Below are positions 47,368-54,886 of a stretch of DNA of 64,000 nt, in pieces. Source of the stretch: Rariglobus hedericola (lineage in GTDB: Bacteria > Verrucomicrobiota > Verrucomicrobiia > Opitutales > Opitutaceae). Location: NCBI RefSeq assembly GCF_007559335.1, contig NZ_VMBG01000001.1, positions 1,426,001 to 1,490,000 of the forward strand, in the 5' to 3' direction. A program made the position numbers and the translations under genes. The notes beneath the pieces were generated by a model. The model was not told the DNA's origin and made no database searches. It saw only the letters and a program-made list of their open reading frames with translations. How positions within the stretch are numbered: position 1 is the stretch's first letter; the number at the start of each line of letters is the position of its first letter.

Positions 47368-48690
47368 ATGCGACCGATGCATGATGCCCATATCGTCGTC
47401 CTGATTGGATCCCTGCTCGCCGCGGCCTGCCTGTGGGCCAGCTTGCGATTGCGCCGTCGCCAGCGTCTGCTTCACGACCTGCCCACGTCCAAGACGCTCG
47501 GCGTTTTCATCGGCATGGTGGAGCTCAAGGGCTCCGCCGAGAGCGAAGAGCCGCTCTCCAGCCATCTCGCCGAGTGCCCGTGCGTGATCTACTCCTGGAA
47601 AGTCGAGGAACACTGGTCGCGCACCGTGACGAGCACCGACAGCAAAGGCCGCACAACCACACGGCGCGAGAGCGGTTGGAAAACCGTCGATGAGGGCGGC
47701 CAGTCGATCCCGTTTTATCTGCGCGATGAAGAGGGCGTGGTGCTCATCCGGCCCGAGGGTGCGAGCTACGAACTGCTGACCGTGTTCGACCAGACGGTGA
47801 ATGATAACGAGCCGCTTTATTACGCGAAGGGTCCGCGTCACGCCGTGTCGCACTCCGACTACCGGCGCCGGTTCACCGAGCAAGCCATCCGCCTGCACGC
47901 GCCGGTTTACATCGTCGGTCCGGCCCGCGAACGCGACGACATCGTCGCCCCCGAAATCGCCGCGCAGGATGATGCGCCGCTTTACCTGATCTCCGTGCGC
48001 AGCGAGGAACGCGTGCAATCAAGCCTCGCCGGTTGGTCGTGGTTTTGGTGGGCGCTCGGCCTGATCATCGCAGCCGTGCCGTTGATCATCCTGTTCGTCT
48101 CCGAGGCCCGCGACTGGCAGACTTCGCCCGAAAACGGCGGACTGCTGCTCACCGGTTATCTCGTCGTCTGGAGTGCGACGTGGGTCTGGATGGTTTACAA
48201 CAGCCTCGTCGGCCTGCGCGAACGCGTTCGTCAGGGCGCGTCGTTGATCGATGTGCAGCTCAAGCGCCGCCACGATTTGCTGCCCGCGCTCACGGCCACC
48301 ATCGGCGGACTCGGTTCGCACGAACGCACCGTGCAGGAAACACTCGCCTCCCTTCGCGCCCAGACCACCGCCACCCCACGCGGTGCCGCCGGCCCCGATT
48401 TCGCGGGCGTCGCCGCGCAACTCCGCGTCGTGATTGAGAACTACCCCGCGCTCACCGCGCAGACCGGCTTCTCCGCGCTCCATGACCAACTGGTCGAGAC
48501 CGAGCAACGCATCGCCCTCGCCCGCGCTTACTACAATGACATCGCCACCCAGTTCGCCACCCGTCTGGAAATCGTCCCCGATCGCTGGGTCGCAAGCCTC
48601 GGCTCCATGAAACCCGAGCCCTTGCTCGCCGCCGCCCACTTCGAACGCGCCGCGGTGAACGTAAATTTTACGGACACAAACCGGATTTAA
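47368..48690 (+). CDS. GIDE-domain and LemA-domain fusion membrane protein
   Basis: 440 aa. N-terminal helix (about 8-25), then a GIDE-like beta domain (about 38-210: MVELKGSAESEEPLSSHLAE, CPCVIYSWKVEEHWSR), two helices (about 225-250 and 268-288), then a LemA domain (290-425) with VGLRERVRQGASLIDVQLKR and ALARAYYNDIATQFATRLEI. Both domains occur in small membrane-stress proteins; their joining in one chain is seen in some bacteria, but function is unknown. The stop codon (48688-48690) lies inside the first bases of a CAGAG repeat, so the last residues (TDTNRI) may reflect repeat insertion. Confidence 0.8.
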   Translation: MRPMHDAHIVVLIGSLLAAACLWASLRLRRRQRLLHDLPTSKTLGVFIGMVELKGSAESEEPLSSHLAECPCVIYSWKVEEHWSRTVTSTDSKGRTTTRRESGWKTVDEGGQSIPFYLRDEEGVVLIRPEGASYELLTVFDQTVNDNEPLYYAKGPRHAVSHSDYRRRFTEQAIRLHAPVYIVGPARERDDIVAPEIAAQDDAPLYLISVRSEERVQSSLAGWSWFWWALGLIIAAVPLIILFVSEARDWQTSPENGGLLLTGYLVVWSATWVWMVYNSLVGLRERVRQGASLIDVQLKRRHDLLPALTATIGGLGSHERTVQETLASLRAQTTATPRGAAGPDFAGVAAQLRVVIENYPALTAQTGFSALHDQLVETEQRIALARAYYNDIATQFATRLEIVPDRWVASLGSMKPEPLLAAAHFERAAVNVNFTDTNRI

Positions 48691-48870
48691 CGCAGAGGAC
48701 ACAGAGCCCGCAGAGAGCAAACACTTCATAATACAGAATTAAATATCGATGTCCGTTCTGGGTTTTCTTTTCTCCGCGTCCTCTGCGGCCTCTGCGTTTA
48801 AACTCCATCCTCCGTTGTTTATTGATCGTTGTCCTTCCGTCCTCTGTCCTCCGCAGTCCTCTGTCTACCG
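48686..48870. repeat. CAGAG foldback followed by a CTCTGTCCTCCG tract
   Basis: The left arm (48686-48718, starting TTTAACGCAGAGGACACAG) and inverted right arm (48771-48802) flank a 52-bp AT-rich centre. A pyrimidine tract of the CCTCTGTCCTCCGCAG type (48831-48868) then runs to within 6 bp of the folA start codon. Together they fill the gap between the GIDE-LemA gene and folA. Confidence 0.85.
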
Positions 48871-48873
48871 CCC

Positions 48874-49362
48874 GTGCCCAAGTCCACACACCTCATCGTC
48901 GCCTGCTCTGAAAACCGCGTCATCGGCCGTCGCGGCGGCCTGCCGTGGTCGATTCCGGAGGACACGAAATTCTTCCAGGAAAAAACCTTGGGCAACACCG
49001 TGATCATGGGCTCGCGCTCCTTCGGCGAATGGCCGAGCTGCGTCAAAGGTCGCGATGTGATCGTCATCACCCACGAGCCCGAAAAAATCCCGTCCGGCGT
49101 TCTCGCCGTCACGTCACTGGCCGAGGCGATGTGGCGGGCCGACGGATTGCGCGGCGACATTTACCTGTGCGGCGGCCAGCGCGTTTACGAGGAAGGCCTG
49201 CCTTTCGGCGACGTCCTCGACCTCACACTCGTCCACACCACCATCGACGACGGCGACACGTTTTTCCCCGACTGGCGCAAAGACTTCCCCAAGGAAATCG
49301 CCCGTCGCGAAAGCAACGACGCCCGCTGGCGCTATACCTTCCTTACGCTGGCCCGCGCTTAG
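48874..49362 (+). CDS. folA: Dihydrofolate reductase
   Basis: Reduces dihydrofolate to tetrahydrofolate. 162 aa from a GTG at 48874 (VPKSTHLIVACSENRVIGRR), chosen because the family starts here; the upstream open frame is repeat sequence. Typical segments: GGLPWSIPEDTKFFQEKT with the active-site acidic residue, NTVIMGSRSFGEWP, and IYLCGGQRVYEEGL. The stop overlaps the convergent carbonic-anhydrase-like gene by 4 bp. No thyA is adjacent. Confidence 0.93.
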   Translation: MPKSTHLIVACSENRVIGRRGGLPWSIPEDTKFFQEKTLGNTVIMGSRSFGEWPSCVKGRDVIVITHEPEKIPSGVLAVTSLAEAMWRADGLRGDIYLCGGQRVYEEGLPFGDVLDLTLVHTTIDDGDTFFPDWRKDFPKEIARRESNDARWRYTFLTLARA

Positions 49363-49892
49363 CCGCCGCCGTGCAACGCCGCATGCGCCTTCGCCACTTC
49401 AATGTATTTGGCGGAGAGCCGGCGCCCCGTCTCCAACTCATCGCCCGATAGTTGACGCACCACGCGTGCCGGTGAACCGAAGACCAGTGAGCCGGGCGGA
49501 CATGTGAATCCCTGCGGCACGAGCGCGTTGGCGCCCACCAGACTGTCCGCACCGATGTGCGCGTGATCAAGGATCGTCGCGCCCATGCCGATGAGGCAGC
49601 CGTCGTCGATCGTGCAGGCATGGATGATGGCCGCGTGGCCGACCGTGACATGATCGCCGATGTGCACGCCGGCATCGTCGGAGAGATGCACGACCACGTT
49701 GTCCTGCAGATTACTCTCCTCGCCCACCACGATGCGGTTGATGTCACCGCGCAACACCGCGCCATAAAACACGCTGCTGTTTTTACCCAGCTTCACATCG
49801 CCGATCACCGTGGCGTTGGCCGCGACAAACAACGCGCCGCTCACGTCCGGCGTTTTACCCAAATACTGCGCGAGTCGTTCCTGAAGCGTCAT
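49359..49892 (-). CDS. Gamma-carbonic-anhydrase-like left-handed beta-helix protein
   Basis: 177 aa. Hexapeptide turns throughout (ATVIGDVKLGKNSSVFYGAV, NLQDNVVVHL, IGDHVTVGHAAIIH). His residues at the expected metal positions are seen in VVVHLSDDAGVHIGDH and VGHAAIIHAC. A short C-terminal helix follows. It resembles YrdA/PaaY/gamma-CA proteins; carbonic anhydrase activity is not certain from sequence. Divergent from the nucleoside transporter. Confidence 0.88.
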   Translation of the reverse strand: MTLQERLAQYLGKTPDVSGALFVAANATVIGDVKLGKNSSVFYGAVLRGDINRIVVGEESNLQDNVVVHLSDDAGVHIGDHVTVGHAAIIHACTIDDGCLIGMGATILDHAHIGADSLVGANALVPQGFTCPPGSLVFGSPARVVRQLSGDELETGRRLSAKYIEVAKAHAALHGGG

Positions 49893-49974
49893 GATTCATC
49901 TTTTCTCTCCGCGCCGTCCCGTGCGCGCAAGCCTGCCCGGCATGGAACCGGCTAAAGGCACGGCAACCATTTCA

Positions 49975-51270
49975 ATGGACTCTTTGATCCACATCGGTCG
50001 CGGGCTGCTCGGCATTTTCGTTTTCACCGGCATCGCCGTGGCCTTCAGCACCAACCGGCGCGCGATCAACTGGCGGTTGGTCGGCTCCGCGTTGCTGCTG
50101 CAACTGATCTTCGCCGCTCTCGTCATCCACGTCGCGCCAGTCCGCTGGGTCATCGAAATGGCCGGCGGTTTTTTTGTGCGCATCCTCGGCTTCTCCGCCG
50201 AGGGCACCGCGTTTCTTTTCGGGTCTCTCGCCAGCAAAGAAAAACACGGCTTCGTCATCGCGCTCGTCGTGCTGCCCTCGGTCGTGTTTTTCTCCGCGCT
50301 CACCTCCCTGCTTTACTACCTCGGCGTGCTGCAAAAAATCGTCATGGGGTTCGCCTGGATCATGTCGAAAACCATGAATCTTTCCGGCGCCGAGAGCCTG
50401 TCCACGGCGGCCAATATTTTCCTCGGCCAGACCGAGGCGCCTCTGATCATCAAGCCCTACCTCGGCACGATGACCCGCTCCGAACTGCTCGCCGTGATGG
50501 TTGGCGGCATGGCCACGATCGCCGGCGGAGTGATGATCGCCTACATCAGTTTTCTCGGCGGTGACGATCCACAACAACAGATCCGCTTCGCCACGCACCT
50601 CATCACCGCGTCAGTGATCTCCGCGCCCGCCGCGCTTATGGTGTCCAAGATCCTGCTGCCGCAGACCGAGACCGTGAGCCGCGATTTGCATGTTCCCAGA
50701 GAACGCCTCGGCGCCAACTTCATCGACGCGATCTGCGTGGGCACGACCGATGGTCTCAAACTCGCGCTCAACCTCGCGGGTATGCTCATCGTGTTCACCG
50801 CGCTCGTGGCGATGGCCAACTACATTTTGTCGGGCTGGATCGGCGCGCCGTTCGGGCTCAACGAGTGGATCGCTCAGGCGACCGGCGGCGTTTACCGGAG
50901 CTTCTCCCTTGAGTTCATCCTCGGCATGATCTGCGCCCCCGTGGCGTGGCTCATCGGCATCGATTCGGGACACCTGATGGTTTCCGGACAACTGCTCGGC
51001 ACGCGCACCGTGCTCAATGAGTTCATCAGCTACCTGCAACTCGGGCAGATGAAAGCCGCCGGCACGTTTACCGACGAACGCGCGACCATCATTCTCACGT
51101 ATGCGCTGTGCGGATTTGCCAACCTCGTCTCCATCGGAATTCAGGTCGGCGGCATCGGTGCGCTCGCGCCGGATAAACGCAGCGATCTCGCCCGCCTCGG
51201 CGGACGCGCCCTGCTCGGCGGAAGCCTAGCGTGCTTCCTCACCGCCTGCGTCGCGGGCATCTTGATCTAA
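49975..51270 (+). CDS. nupC: Concentrative nucleoside transporter (NupC/CNT family)
   Basis: 431 aa from 49975 (MDSLIHIGRGLLGIFVFTGI); in-frame starts at 49942 and 49891 are less likely. Multi-pass membrane protein with CNT motifs GQTEAPLIIKPYLGTMTRSE and MVGGMATIAGGVMIAY in the first repeat, and GTRTVLNEFISYLQLG and GFANLVSIGIQVGGIGALAP in the second. Imports nucleosides by ion symport. A GTTTGTAAC palindrome follows 45 bp after the stop. Confidence 0.93.
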   Translation: MDSLIHIGRGLLGIFVFTGIAVAFSTNRRAINWRLVGSALLLQLIFAALVIHVAPVRWVIEMAGGFFVRILGFSAEGTAFLFGSLASKEKHGFVIALVVLPSVVFFSALTSLLYYLGVLQKIVMGFAWIMSKTMNLSGAESLSTAANIFLGQTEAPLIIKPYLGTMTRSELLAVMVGGMATIAGGVMIAYISFLGGDDPQQQIRFATHLITASVISAPAALMVSKILLPQTETVSRDLHVPRERLGANFIDAICVGTTDGLKLALNLAGMLIVFTALVAMANYILSGWIGAPFGLNEWIAQATGGVYRSFSLEFILGMICAPVAWLIGIDSGHLMVSGQLLGTRTVLNEFISYLQLGQMKAAGTFTDERATIILTYALCGFANLVSIGIQVGGIGALAPDKRSDLARLGGRALLGGSLACFLTACVAGILI

Positions 51271-51314
51271 GGGCTACGTGCGCTAGGCCGCCTGCCACAC
51301 CTCACCCCTCCAAC

Positions 51315-51345
51315 CCGGTTTGTAACTTAATACGTTACAAACCGG
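51315..51345. repeat. GTTTGTAAC palindrome, copy 3, after nupC
   Basis: Perfect 12-nt arms CCGGTTTGTAAC and GTTACAAACCGG around TTAATAC. No T run follows. It sits between convergent nupC and ydbL-like genes. Confidence 0.88.
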
Positions 51346-51390
51346 ATCGAACTCAGAGCCGTCACGTTTAGGATGAAACCGTCCGACGCG

Positions 51391-51759
51391 TTACTTCTGC
51401 GCCCACGAACCGTTTTCGGCCTGCACCCATACGCCCTTGGCGCTGGCGCCGGCAATTTGCTTCGCGCGGGCCTTGCCCACGGCATCGGCGGTCGAACCGG
51501 TTTTCTGCGCGATGGCGGCGTAAACGACGGAGCGGTCGGCATTCTCCGCGGCGGCCACACCTTGATCGTCGCCCGAACGCACCTCGAGAAAGCCACGGTT
51601 GTTTTCACCGAGCACGCCCTGGGTTTTAAGTGCGTCGATCGAGGAGATGCGTTTCTCCATGCGGCCGCGGAGCGCGTTGAGATCCTGCGCCTGCGTCAAC
51701 GGCGCGGCGGCGAGCAACAATGCGGACACAAACAGCAGACGGGTAAAAAGTGTTTTCAT
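51391..51759 (-). CDS. ydbL: YdbL-like periplasmic protein (DUF1318)
   Basis: 122 aa from 51759 (MKTLFTRLLFVSALLLAAAP), with signal peptide cleavage near TQA-QDLNAL. The mature part has the DUF1318 pattern: a helical start with RMEKRISSIDALKTQGVLGE, NNRGFLEVR, then VYAAIAQKTGSTADAVGKAR and a C-terminal VWVQAENGSW. In E. coli YdbL works with YdbH and YnbE in inner-to-outer membrane phospholipid transport. It is the last of three genes in the same order here. Confidence 0.85.
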   Translation of the reverse strand: MKTLFTRLLFVSALLLAAAPLTQAQDLNALRGRMEKRISSIDALKTQGVLGENNRGFLEVRSGDDQGVAAAENADRSVVYAAIAQKTGSTADAVGKARAKQIAGASAKGVWVQAENGSWAQK

Positions 51760-51770
51760 GCGGATCACGA

Positions 51771-51962
51771 TTAGTTGGCGGGGGTGTTGATGGTCGTGGA
51801 TTTCTTGTCGATATCGCCGAAGAAATCGTCGAGCGCACGATCTACTTTCACGTTCACATCGACGGTGATGTGGATGGGCTTCACTTCGATCGGCTCGGTT
51901 TTAACGGTAAGGCAGCCGCACAACATCAGCGGGGCCGCGAGAAGGAGAAGGCGAGGCTTCAT
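51771..51962 (-). CDS. ynbE: YnbE-like lipoprotein
   Basis: 63 aa from 51962 (MKPRLLLLAAPLMLCGCLTV). Lipobox LCGC lipidates C17. The mature part (KTEPIEVKPIHITVDVNVKV) is a short beta segment as in YnbE, the outer-membrane lipoprotein that multimerises onto YdbH. It sits between ydbH- and ydbL-like genes; the ydbL start is 11 bp downstream. Confidence 0.85.
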   Translation of the reverse strand: MKPRLLLLAAPLMLCGCLTVKTEPIEVKPIHITVDVNVKVDRALDDFFGDIDKKSTTINTPAN

Positions 51963-52011
51963 GTGGGATAAAGGGATAATCAGGGAACGCCTGGGCACAA
52001 TCAAAGTTTCC

Positions 52012-53214
52012 TCATTTCGCACCACTCAAACCCAGTCCCGGAGTGGAGCCGAACTTCAGCAAGGGTGCCAGCGGGCCCCGCACGTTGATGGTCAGCACCA
52101 AGGGAGCCTTGAGAGAAGTGTCCACCGGCCCGCCGGCAATATTAACCGTAGCCGTGCGTCCTTCCGCATCGCCCTCGGGAGAAAATCGCACGTCGAAACG
52201 CTCTGCCAGCAACGAAGCCTGGCCCATTTCCACATTCGTAAGGCCGGGATAATATTTAAGAATGGCCGGCGGCAAACTGCCCGTCAGCAAGCCCGGATTG
52301 GGCCGGAATCGCACTTCAGCGCGCTCTTCCGGATCAATGGAAATATGCCCCAACCCCACCGACACCCCGTCACGCTGACTCCAGTTAAGTCGCACCGCGC
52401 CGTTCACCCTTCCACGGCCGTCAGCGAGAAAATCAGGCACGAGCGCAGCGATGTCCTGCAAGCCCACTTTGATCATCGAAATATCCACCGCCAGCCGGGG
52501 TTCCTTCAGCTCAACTCCAAACGGCTGTGTGATCACTTTACCACCGGCAATCTCAACCTCCGCCGCCGCCACATCAGCACGGGTAAAATCGATCAACATC
52601 GCGCTCATCCTTAACGCACGCGCACCAAAACGCGCCGTGGAGATCGTCCCCACTTTCAACTCAAGCGGCACGTTGCCCTTGGCCAGCGCCGCCACCTCGC
52701 CACCCGCGTGCAACGTCACGCCCGCCAGCGACCACCCTTGCGTGTCGTTGCGTGCCGTGCCCTCGCGCCAGTCGATGGACAACGTGCCCGTCGGCACGCT
52801 CCCGATCAGGTCCCCCTCGCCGGTGATTTCCAAGGCTCCCGTCACGGTGGTCCCGTCCAACGCCGCCAGCTCCGGTCGGGCCGCCAGTGCCGGCAACCAC
52901 GCCGCCAGATCAACGCGTCCCTCGGTTACCCGCCACACCAGCCGGTTGTCCGCCGCGTGAAATTTCAGCGCCACGCGCAGCATCATGTCCGGCCCGGCCA
53001 CCTTGATTTCTCCGCTACGCACCGCTCCGTCGTCACCCGACCACGTCAGGCTCCACGCCAACGCCCGCCCTTCAACCGGCGTGTAAACACCCTTCAGCCC
53101 GCCCGTGAACCGCGTCAGCCAAGGGGCCATTTCCACCAAGCCCGCACCCTGCACCGCCGTTGCCCCCGCGAACCAGCTCAGCACGACGAAAACGAAGGCT
53201 GCGGCGACACGCAT
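52012..53214 (-). CDS. ydbH: YdbH-like (AsmA-like superfamily) protein, short form
   Basis: 400 aa with an N-terminal signal/anchor (MRVAAAFVFVVLSWFAGATA). The rest is beta-rich with alternating hydrophobic residues, as in the bridge-like lipid-transport proteins. The C-terminal part (LAVDISMIKVGLQDIAALVP, AEVRFRPNPGLLTGSLPP, LTINVRGPLAPLLKFGSTPG) is closest to YdbH. E. coli YdbH is more than twice as long, so this is a compact form. ynbE and ydbL follow directly; an ftsB-like gene precedes it by 3 bp. Confidence 0.72.
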   Translation of the reverse strand: MRVAAAFVFVVLSWFAGATAVQGAGLVEMAPWLTRFTGGLKGVYTPVEGRALAWSLTWSGDDGAVRSGEIKVAGPDMMLRVALKFHAADNRLVWRVTEGRVDLAAWLPALAARPELAALDGTTVTGALEITGEGDLIGSVPTGTLSIDWREGTARNDTQGWSLAGVTLHAGGEVAALAKGNVPLELKVGTISTARFGARALRMSAMLIDFTRADVAAAEVEIAGGKVITQPFGVELKEPRLAVDISMIKVGLQDIAALVPDFLADGRGRVNGAVRLNWSQRDGVSVGLGHISIDPEERAEVRFRPNPGLLTGSLPPAILKYYPGLTNVEMGQASLLAERFDVRFSPEGDAEGRTATVNIAGGPVDTSLKAPLVLTINVRGPLAPLLKFGSTPGLGLSGAK

Positions 53215-53217
53215 CTT

Positions 53218-53499
53218 TTAATCCTCGAACCGAAAGATGAACTCCTCCGGGCGTGCATAACCGAGGCGCTGACGGATCTTCATTTCCACATAGGCCGGAT
53301 CGGTGCGCAGTCGTTTAAGAATACGCTCCTGATCCCGCAACCGCTCCTCGGCTTCGACCAGCCGGCGTTGAGTCGACAGTTCGACTTGGCGCAACTGGTT
53401 GTATTCCTGCCGCGTTTTCCAAAAAAACGCCGCCGATCCCGCTCCCACGCTCAGAAAGAGCAGGAGGTAAAATGCGACGATAATCTGGCGGATGGGCAT
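53218..53499 (-). CDS. FtsB/DivIC-family septum formation initiator
   Basis: 93 aa from 53499 (MPIRQIIVAFYLLLFLSVGA). One transmembrane helix (about 5-25), then a coiled coil (about 33-70, rich in Glu, Arg, Leu and Gln), then a short conserved end (MKIRQRLGYARPEEFIFRFE) typical of DivIC/FtsB. It probably belongs to the division complex with FtsL and FtsQ. First gene of the unit that continues with ydbH-ynbE-ydbL. Confidence 0.82.
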   Translation of the reverse strand: MPIRQIIVAFYLLLFLSVGAGSAAFFWKTRQEYNQLRQVELSTQRRLVEAEERLRDQERILKRLRTDPAYVEMKIRQRLGYARPEEFIFRFED

Positions 53500-53514
53500 G
53501 GGATGAAACGCTGC

Positions 53515-53770
53515 TTCAACACAGAGCACACGACGGCCTCAGCGAAAGCTTTTTCGATTCCCTGAATTTTAACGCAGAGGCCGCAGAGCACGCAGAGGTC
53601 GGACCATCTAGCTGCTAGTGACTCGTTGCTAGCTACTAGATCCTAGCTGCTAGCCACTAGATCCTAGCTGCTTTCATCCGTCGTAGGGCCCGACCTTGTG
53701 TCGGGCCGGTGCGGCTTCATCTTTCATTCTTCATCTGGCGCCTCAGGCGCCTCCACCCTTCAACTTTCTG
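53515..53770. repeat. Mixed repeat block upstream of the ftsB-like gene
   Basis: In order: CAGAG arrays at 53515-53532 and 53569-53602; a CTAG-rich tract of near-palindromes (GCTGCTAG, ACTAGATCCTAGCTGCTAG) at 53607-53672; one REP-like copy GTAGGGCCCGACCTTGTG at 53681-53706; and a pyrimidine tract with hairpin GGCGCCTCAGGCGCC near 53738-53757. No gene is seen. Confidence 0.8.
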
Positions 53771-53952
53771 TTAGGGTATGTTTGCTAAATAAACCAGACC
53801 AGCGGGAGCGAGAAAGGGTGCTCGGCCAAGGCGACCGAGGCGGAGGCGGGCCAGCGGCCCATGCCGCCGAGGGCAACGCCGGCCCAGTGCCTTTTCCGCT
53901 TCCCTCGCAGAGCTTCAGCGATGGACTGGTTTATTTAGCAAACACACCCTAA
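53771..53952. mobile_element. MITE-like 182-bp foldback element
   Basis: Terminal inverted repeats of about 27 nt with one mismatch (inner part GTTTGCTAAATAAACCAG). The interior also folds back along most of its length. The ends read TTA-GGG and CCC-TAA, which would fit a TA target duplication as left by IS630/Tc1-type transposases. There is no coding capacity. Only one copy is in this window, so mobility is inferred from structure. Confidence 0.7.
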
Positions 53953-54013
53953 TCAGGAACCGCTCCTGCTTTGGGCGTGCTTTCCTTCCCGCACTCACCT
54001 ACTGCCTTTCACC

Positions 54014-54829
54014 ATGTATCAGAGTTACTACGGGCTGAACGAAATGCCGTTCAACATTACTCCCGATCCCAAGTTTCTCTACCTCAGTCCCACCCATCAG
54101 GAAGCACTCCAACACCTCAAATACGGGGTCTCCGAGCGCAAGGGTTTCATCGTGCTCATCGGCGAGGTCGGTTGCGGTAAGACCACCCTTTGCCGCCGCT
54201 TCCTCAACGAGCTCGACCCCGCCCGCTACGACACCGCGCTGATCCTCAATCCCCGCGTCACCGAGACGCAGATGTTGAAGGCCATCCTCACCGAGCTCGG
54301 CGAAACCAAGCTCTCCCGCAGCCAGAACGACCTCGTGGCCCAGATGAACCGCGTCCTCCTCGAACGCATCGAACGCGGCCGCGACATCGTCCTCATCATC
54401 GACGAGGCCCAAAACCTCTCCTTCGAGGTCCTCGAGCAGATCCGTCTCCTCTCCAACCTCGAGACCGACCAGCAAAAACTCCTTCAGATCGTCCTCATGG
54501 GCCAGACCGAGCTCAAAGCCGTGCTTGCCCGCGAAGAACTGCGTCAGCTCCGCCAGCGCATCCTGGTCCACCACGAGTTGAAACCGCTCACCTTGGGAGA
54601 TGTGCAACACTACGTGCAGCACCGCCTCACCCTAGCCGGCGGCATGGGCCGCCCCTCCTTCACCCGCTGGGCGCTGAGGGCGGTGCATCGTTACAGCAAA
54701 GGCATCCCGCGCATTATCAATAATCTGTGCGACAAAGCGATGCTTGCGGCCTTCATCCGCGACTCCGACGAAGTCACCTGGTGGGACGTCCGCCGCGCCC
54801 ACAAGGACATGCGCAATCTCACGGAGTGA
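54014..54829 (+). CDS. ExeA/GspA-like AAA ATPase
   Basis: 271 aa starting MYQSYYGLNEMPFNITPDPK. Walker A GEVGCGKT (50-57), Walker B IVLIIDEAQNLS, sensor-like LMGQTELKAVL, and LRQLRQRILVHHELKPLTLG: the ExeA/GspA and exosortase-associated ATPase family. Such ATPases support assembly of secretion or polysaccharide-export machines together with a GspB-like membrane protein, and a GspB-like gene is found at 55327. The two are now separated by a repeat-bracketed GxxExxY gene. Confidence 0.85.
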   Translation: MYQSYYGLNEMPFNITPDPKFLYLSPTHQEALQHLKYGVSERKGFIVLIGEVGCGKTTLCRRFLNELDPARYDTALILNPRVTETQMLKAILTELGETKLSRSQNDLVAQMNRVLLERIERGRDIVLIIDEAQNLSFEVLEQIRLLSNLETDQQKLLQIVLMGQTELKAVLAREELRQLRQRILVHHELKPLTLGDVQHYVQHRLTLAGGMGRPSFTRWALRAVHRYSKGIPRIINNLCDKAMLAAFIRDSDEVTWWDVRRAHKDMRNLTE

Positions 54830-54849
54830 CGGATCTTGGACTACACTGT

Positions 54850-54884
54850 TTTTTAACACAGAGGTCGCAGAGAACACAGAGAGC
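54850..54884. repeat. CAGAG arm upstream of the GxxExxY gene
   Basis: TTTTTAACACAGAGGTCGC, then further CAGAG units, ending 2 nt before the ATG at 54887. It forms an inverted pair with the arm at 55267-55300 and probably supplies the leader of the gene. Confidence 0.88.
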
Positions 54885-54886
54885 TC

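Noticed and set aside
53771-53952. Structured non-coding RNA instead of a MITE
   Set aside because: The fold is symmetrical out to terminal inverted repeats with TA ends, which fits a transposable element better. Not excluded; several aligned copies would decide.
53569-54884. CRISPR array
   Set aside because: The CAGAG and CTAG repeats are short-period, degenerate and in opposite orientations. There are no uniform repeats with unique spacers, and no cas genes.
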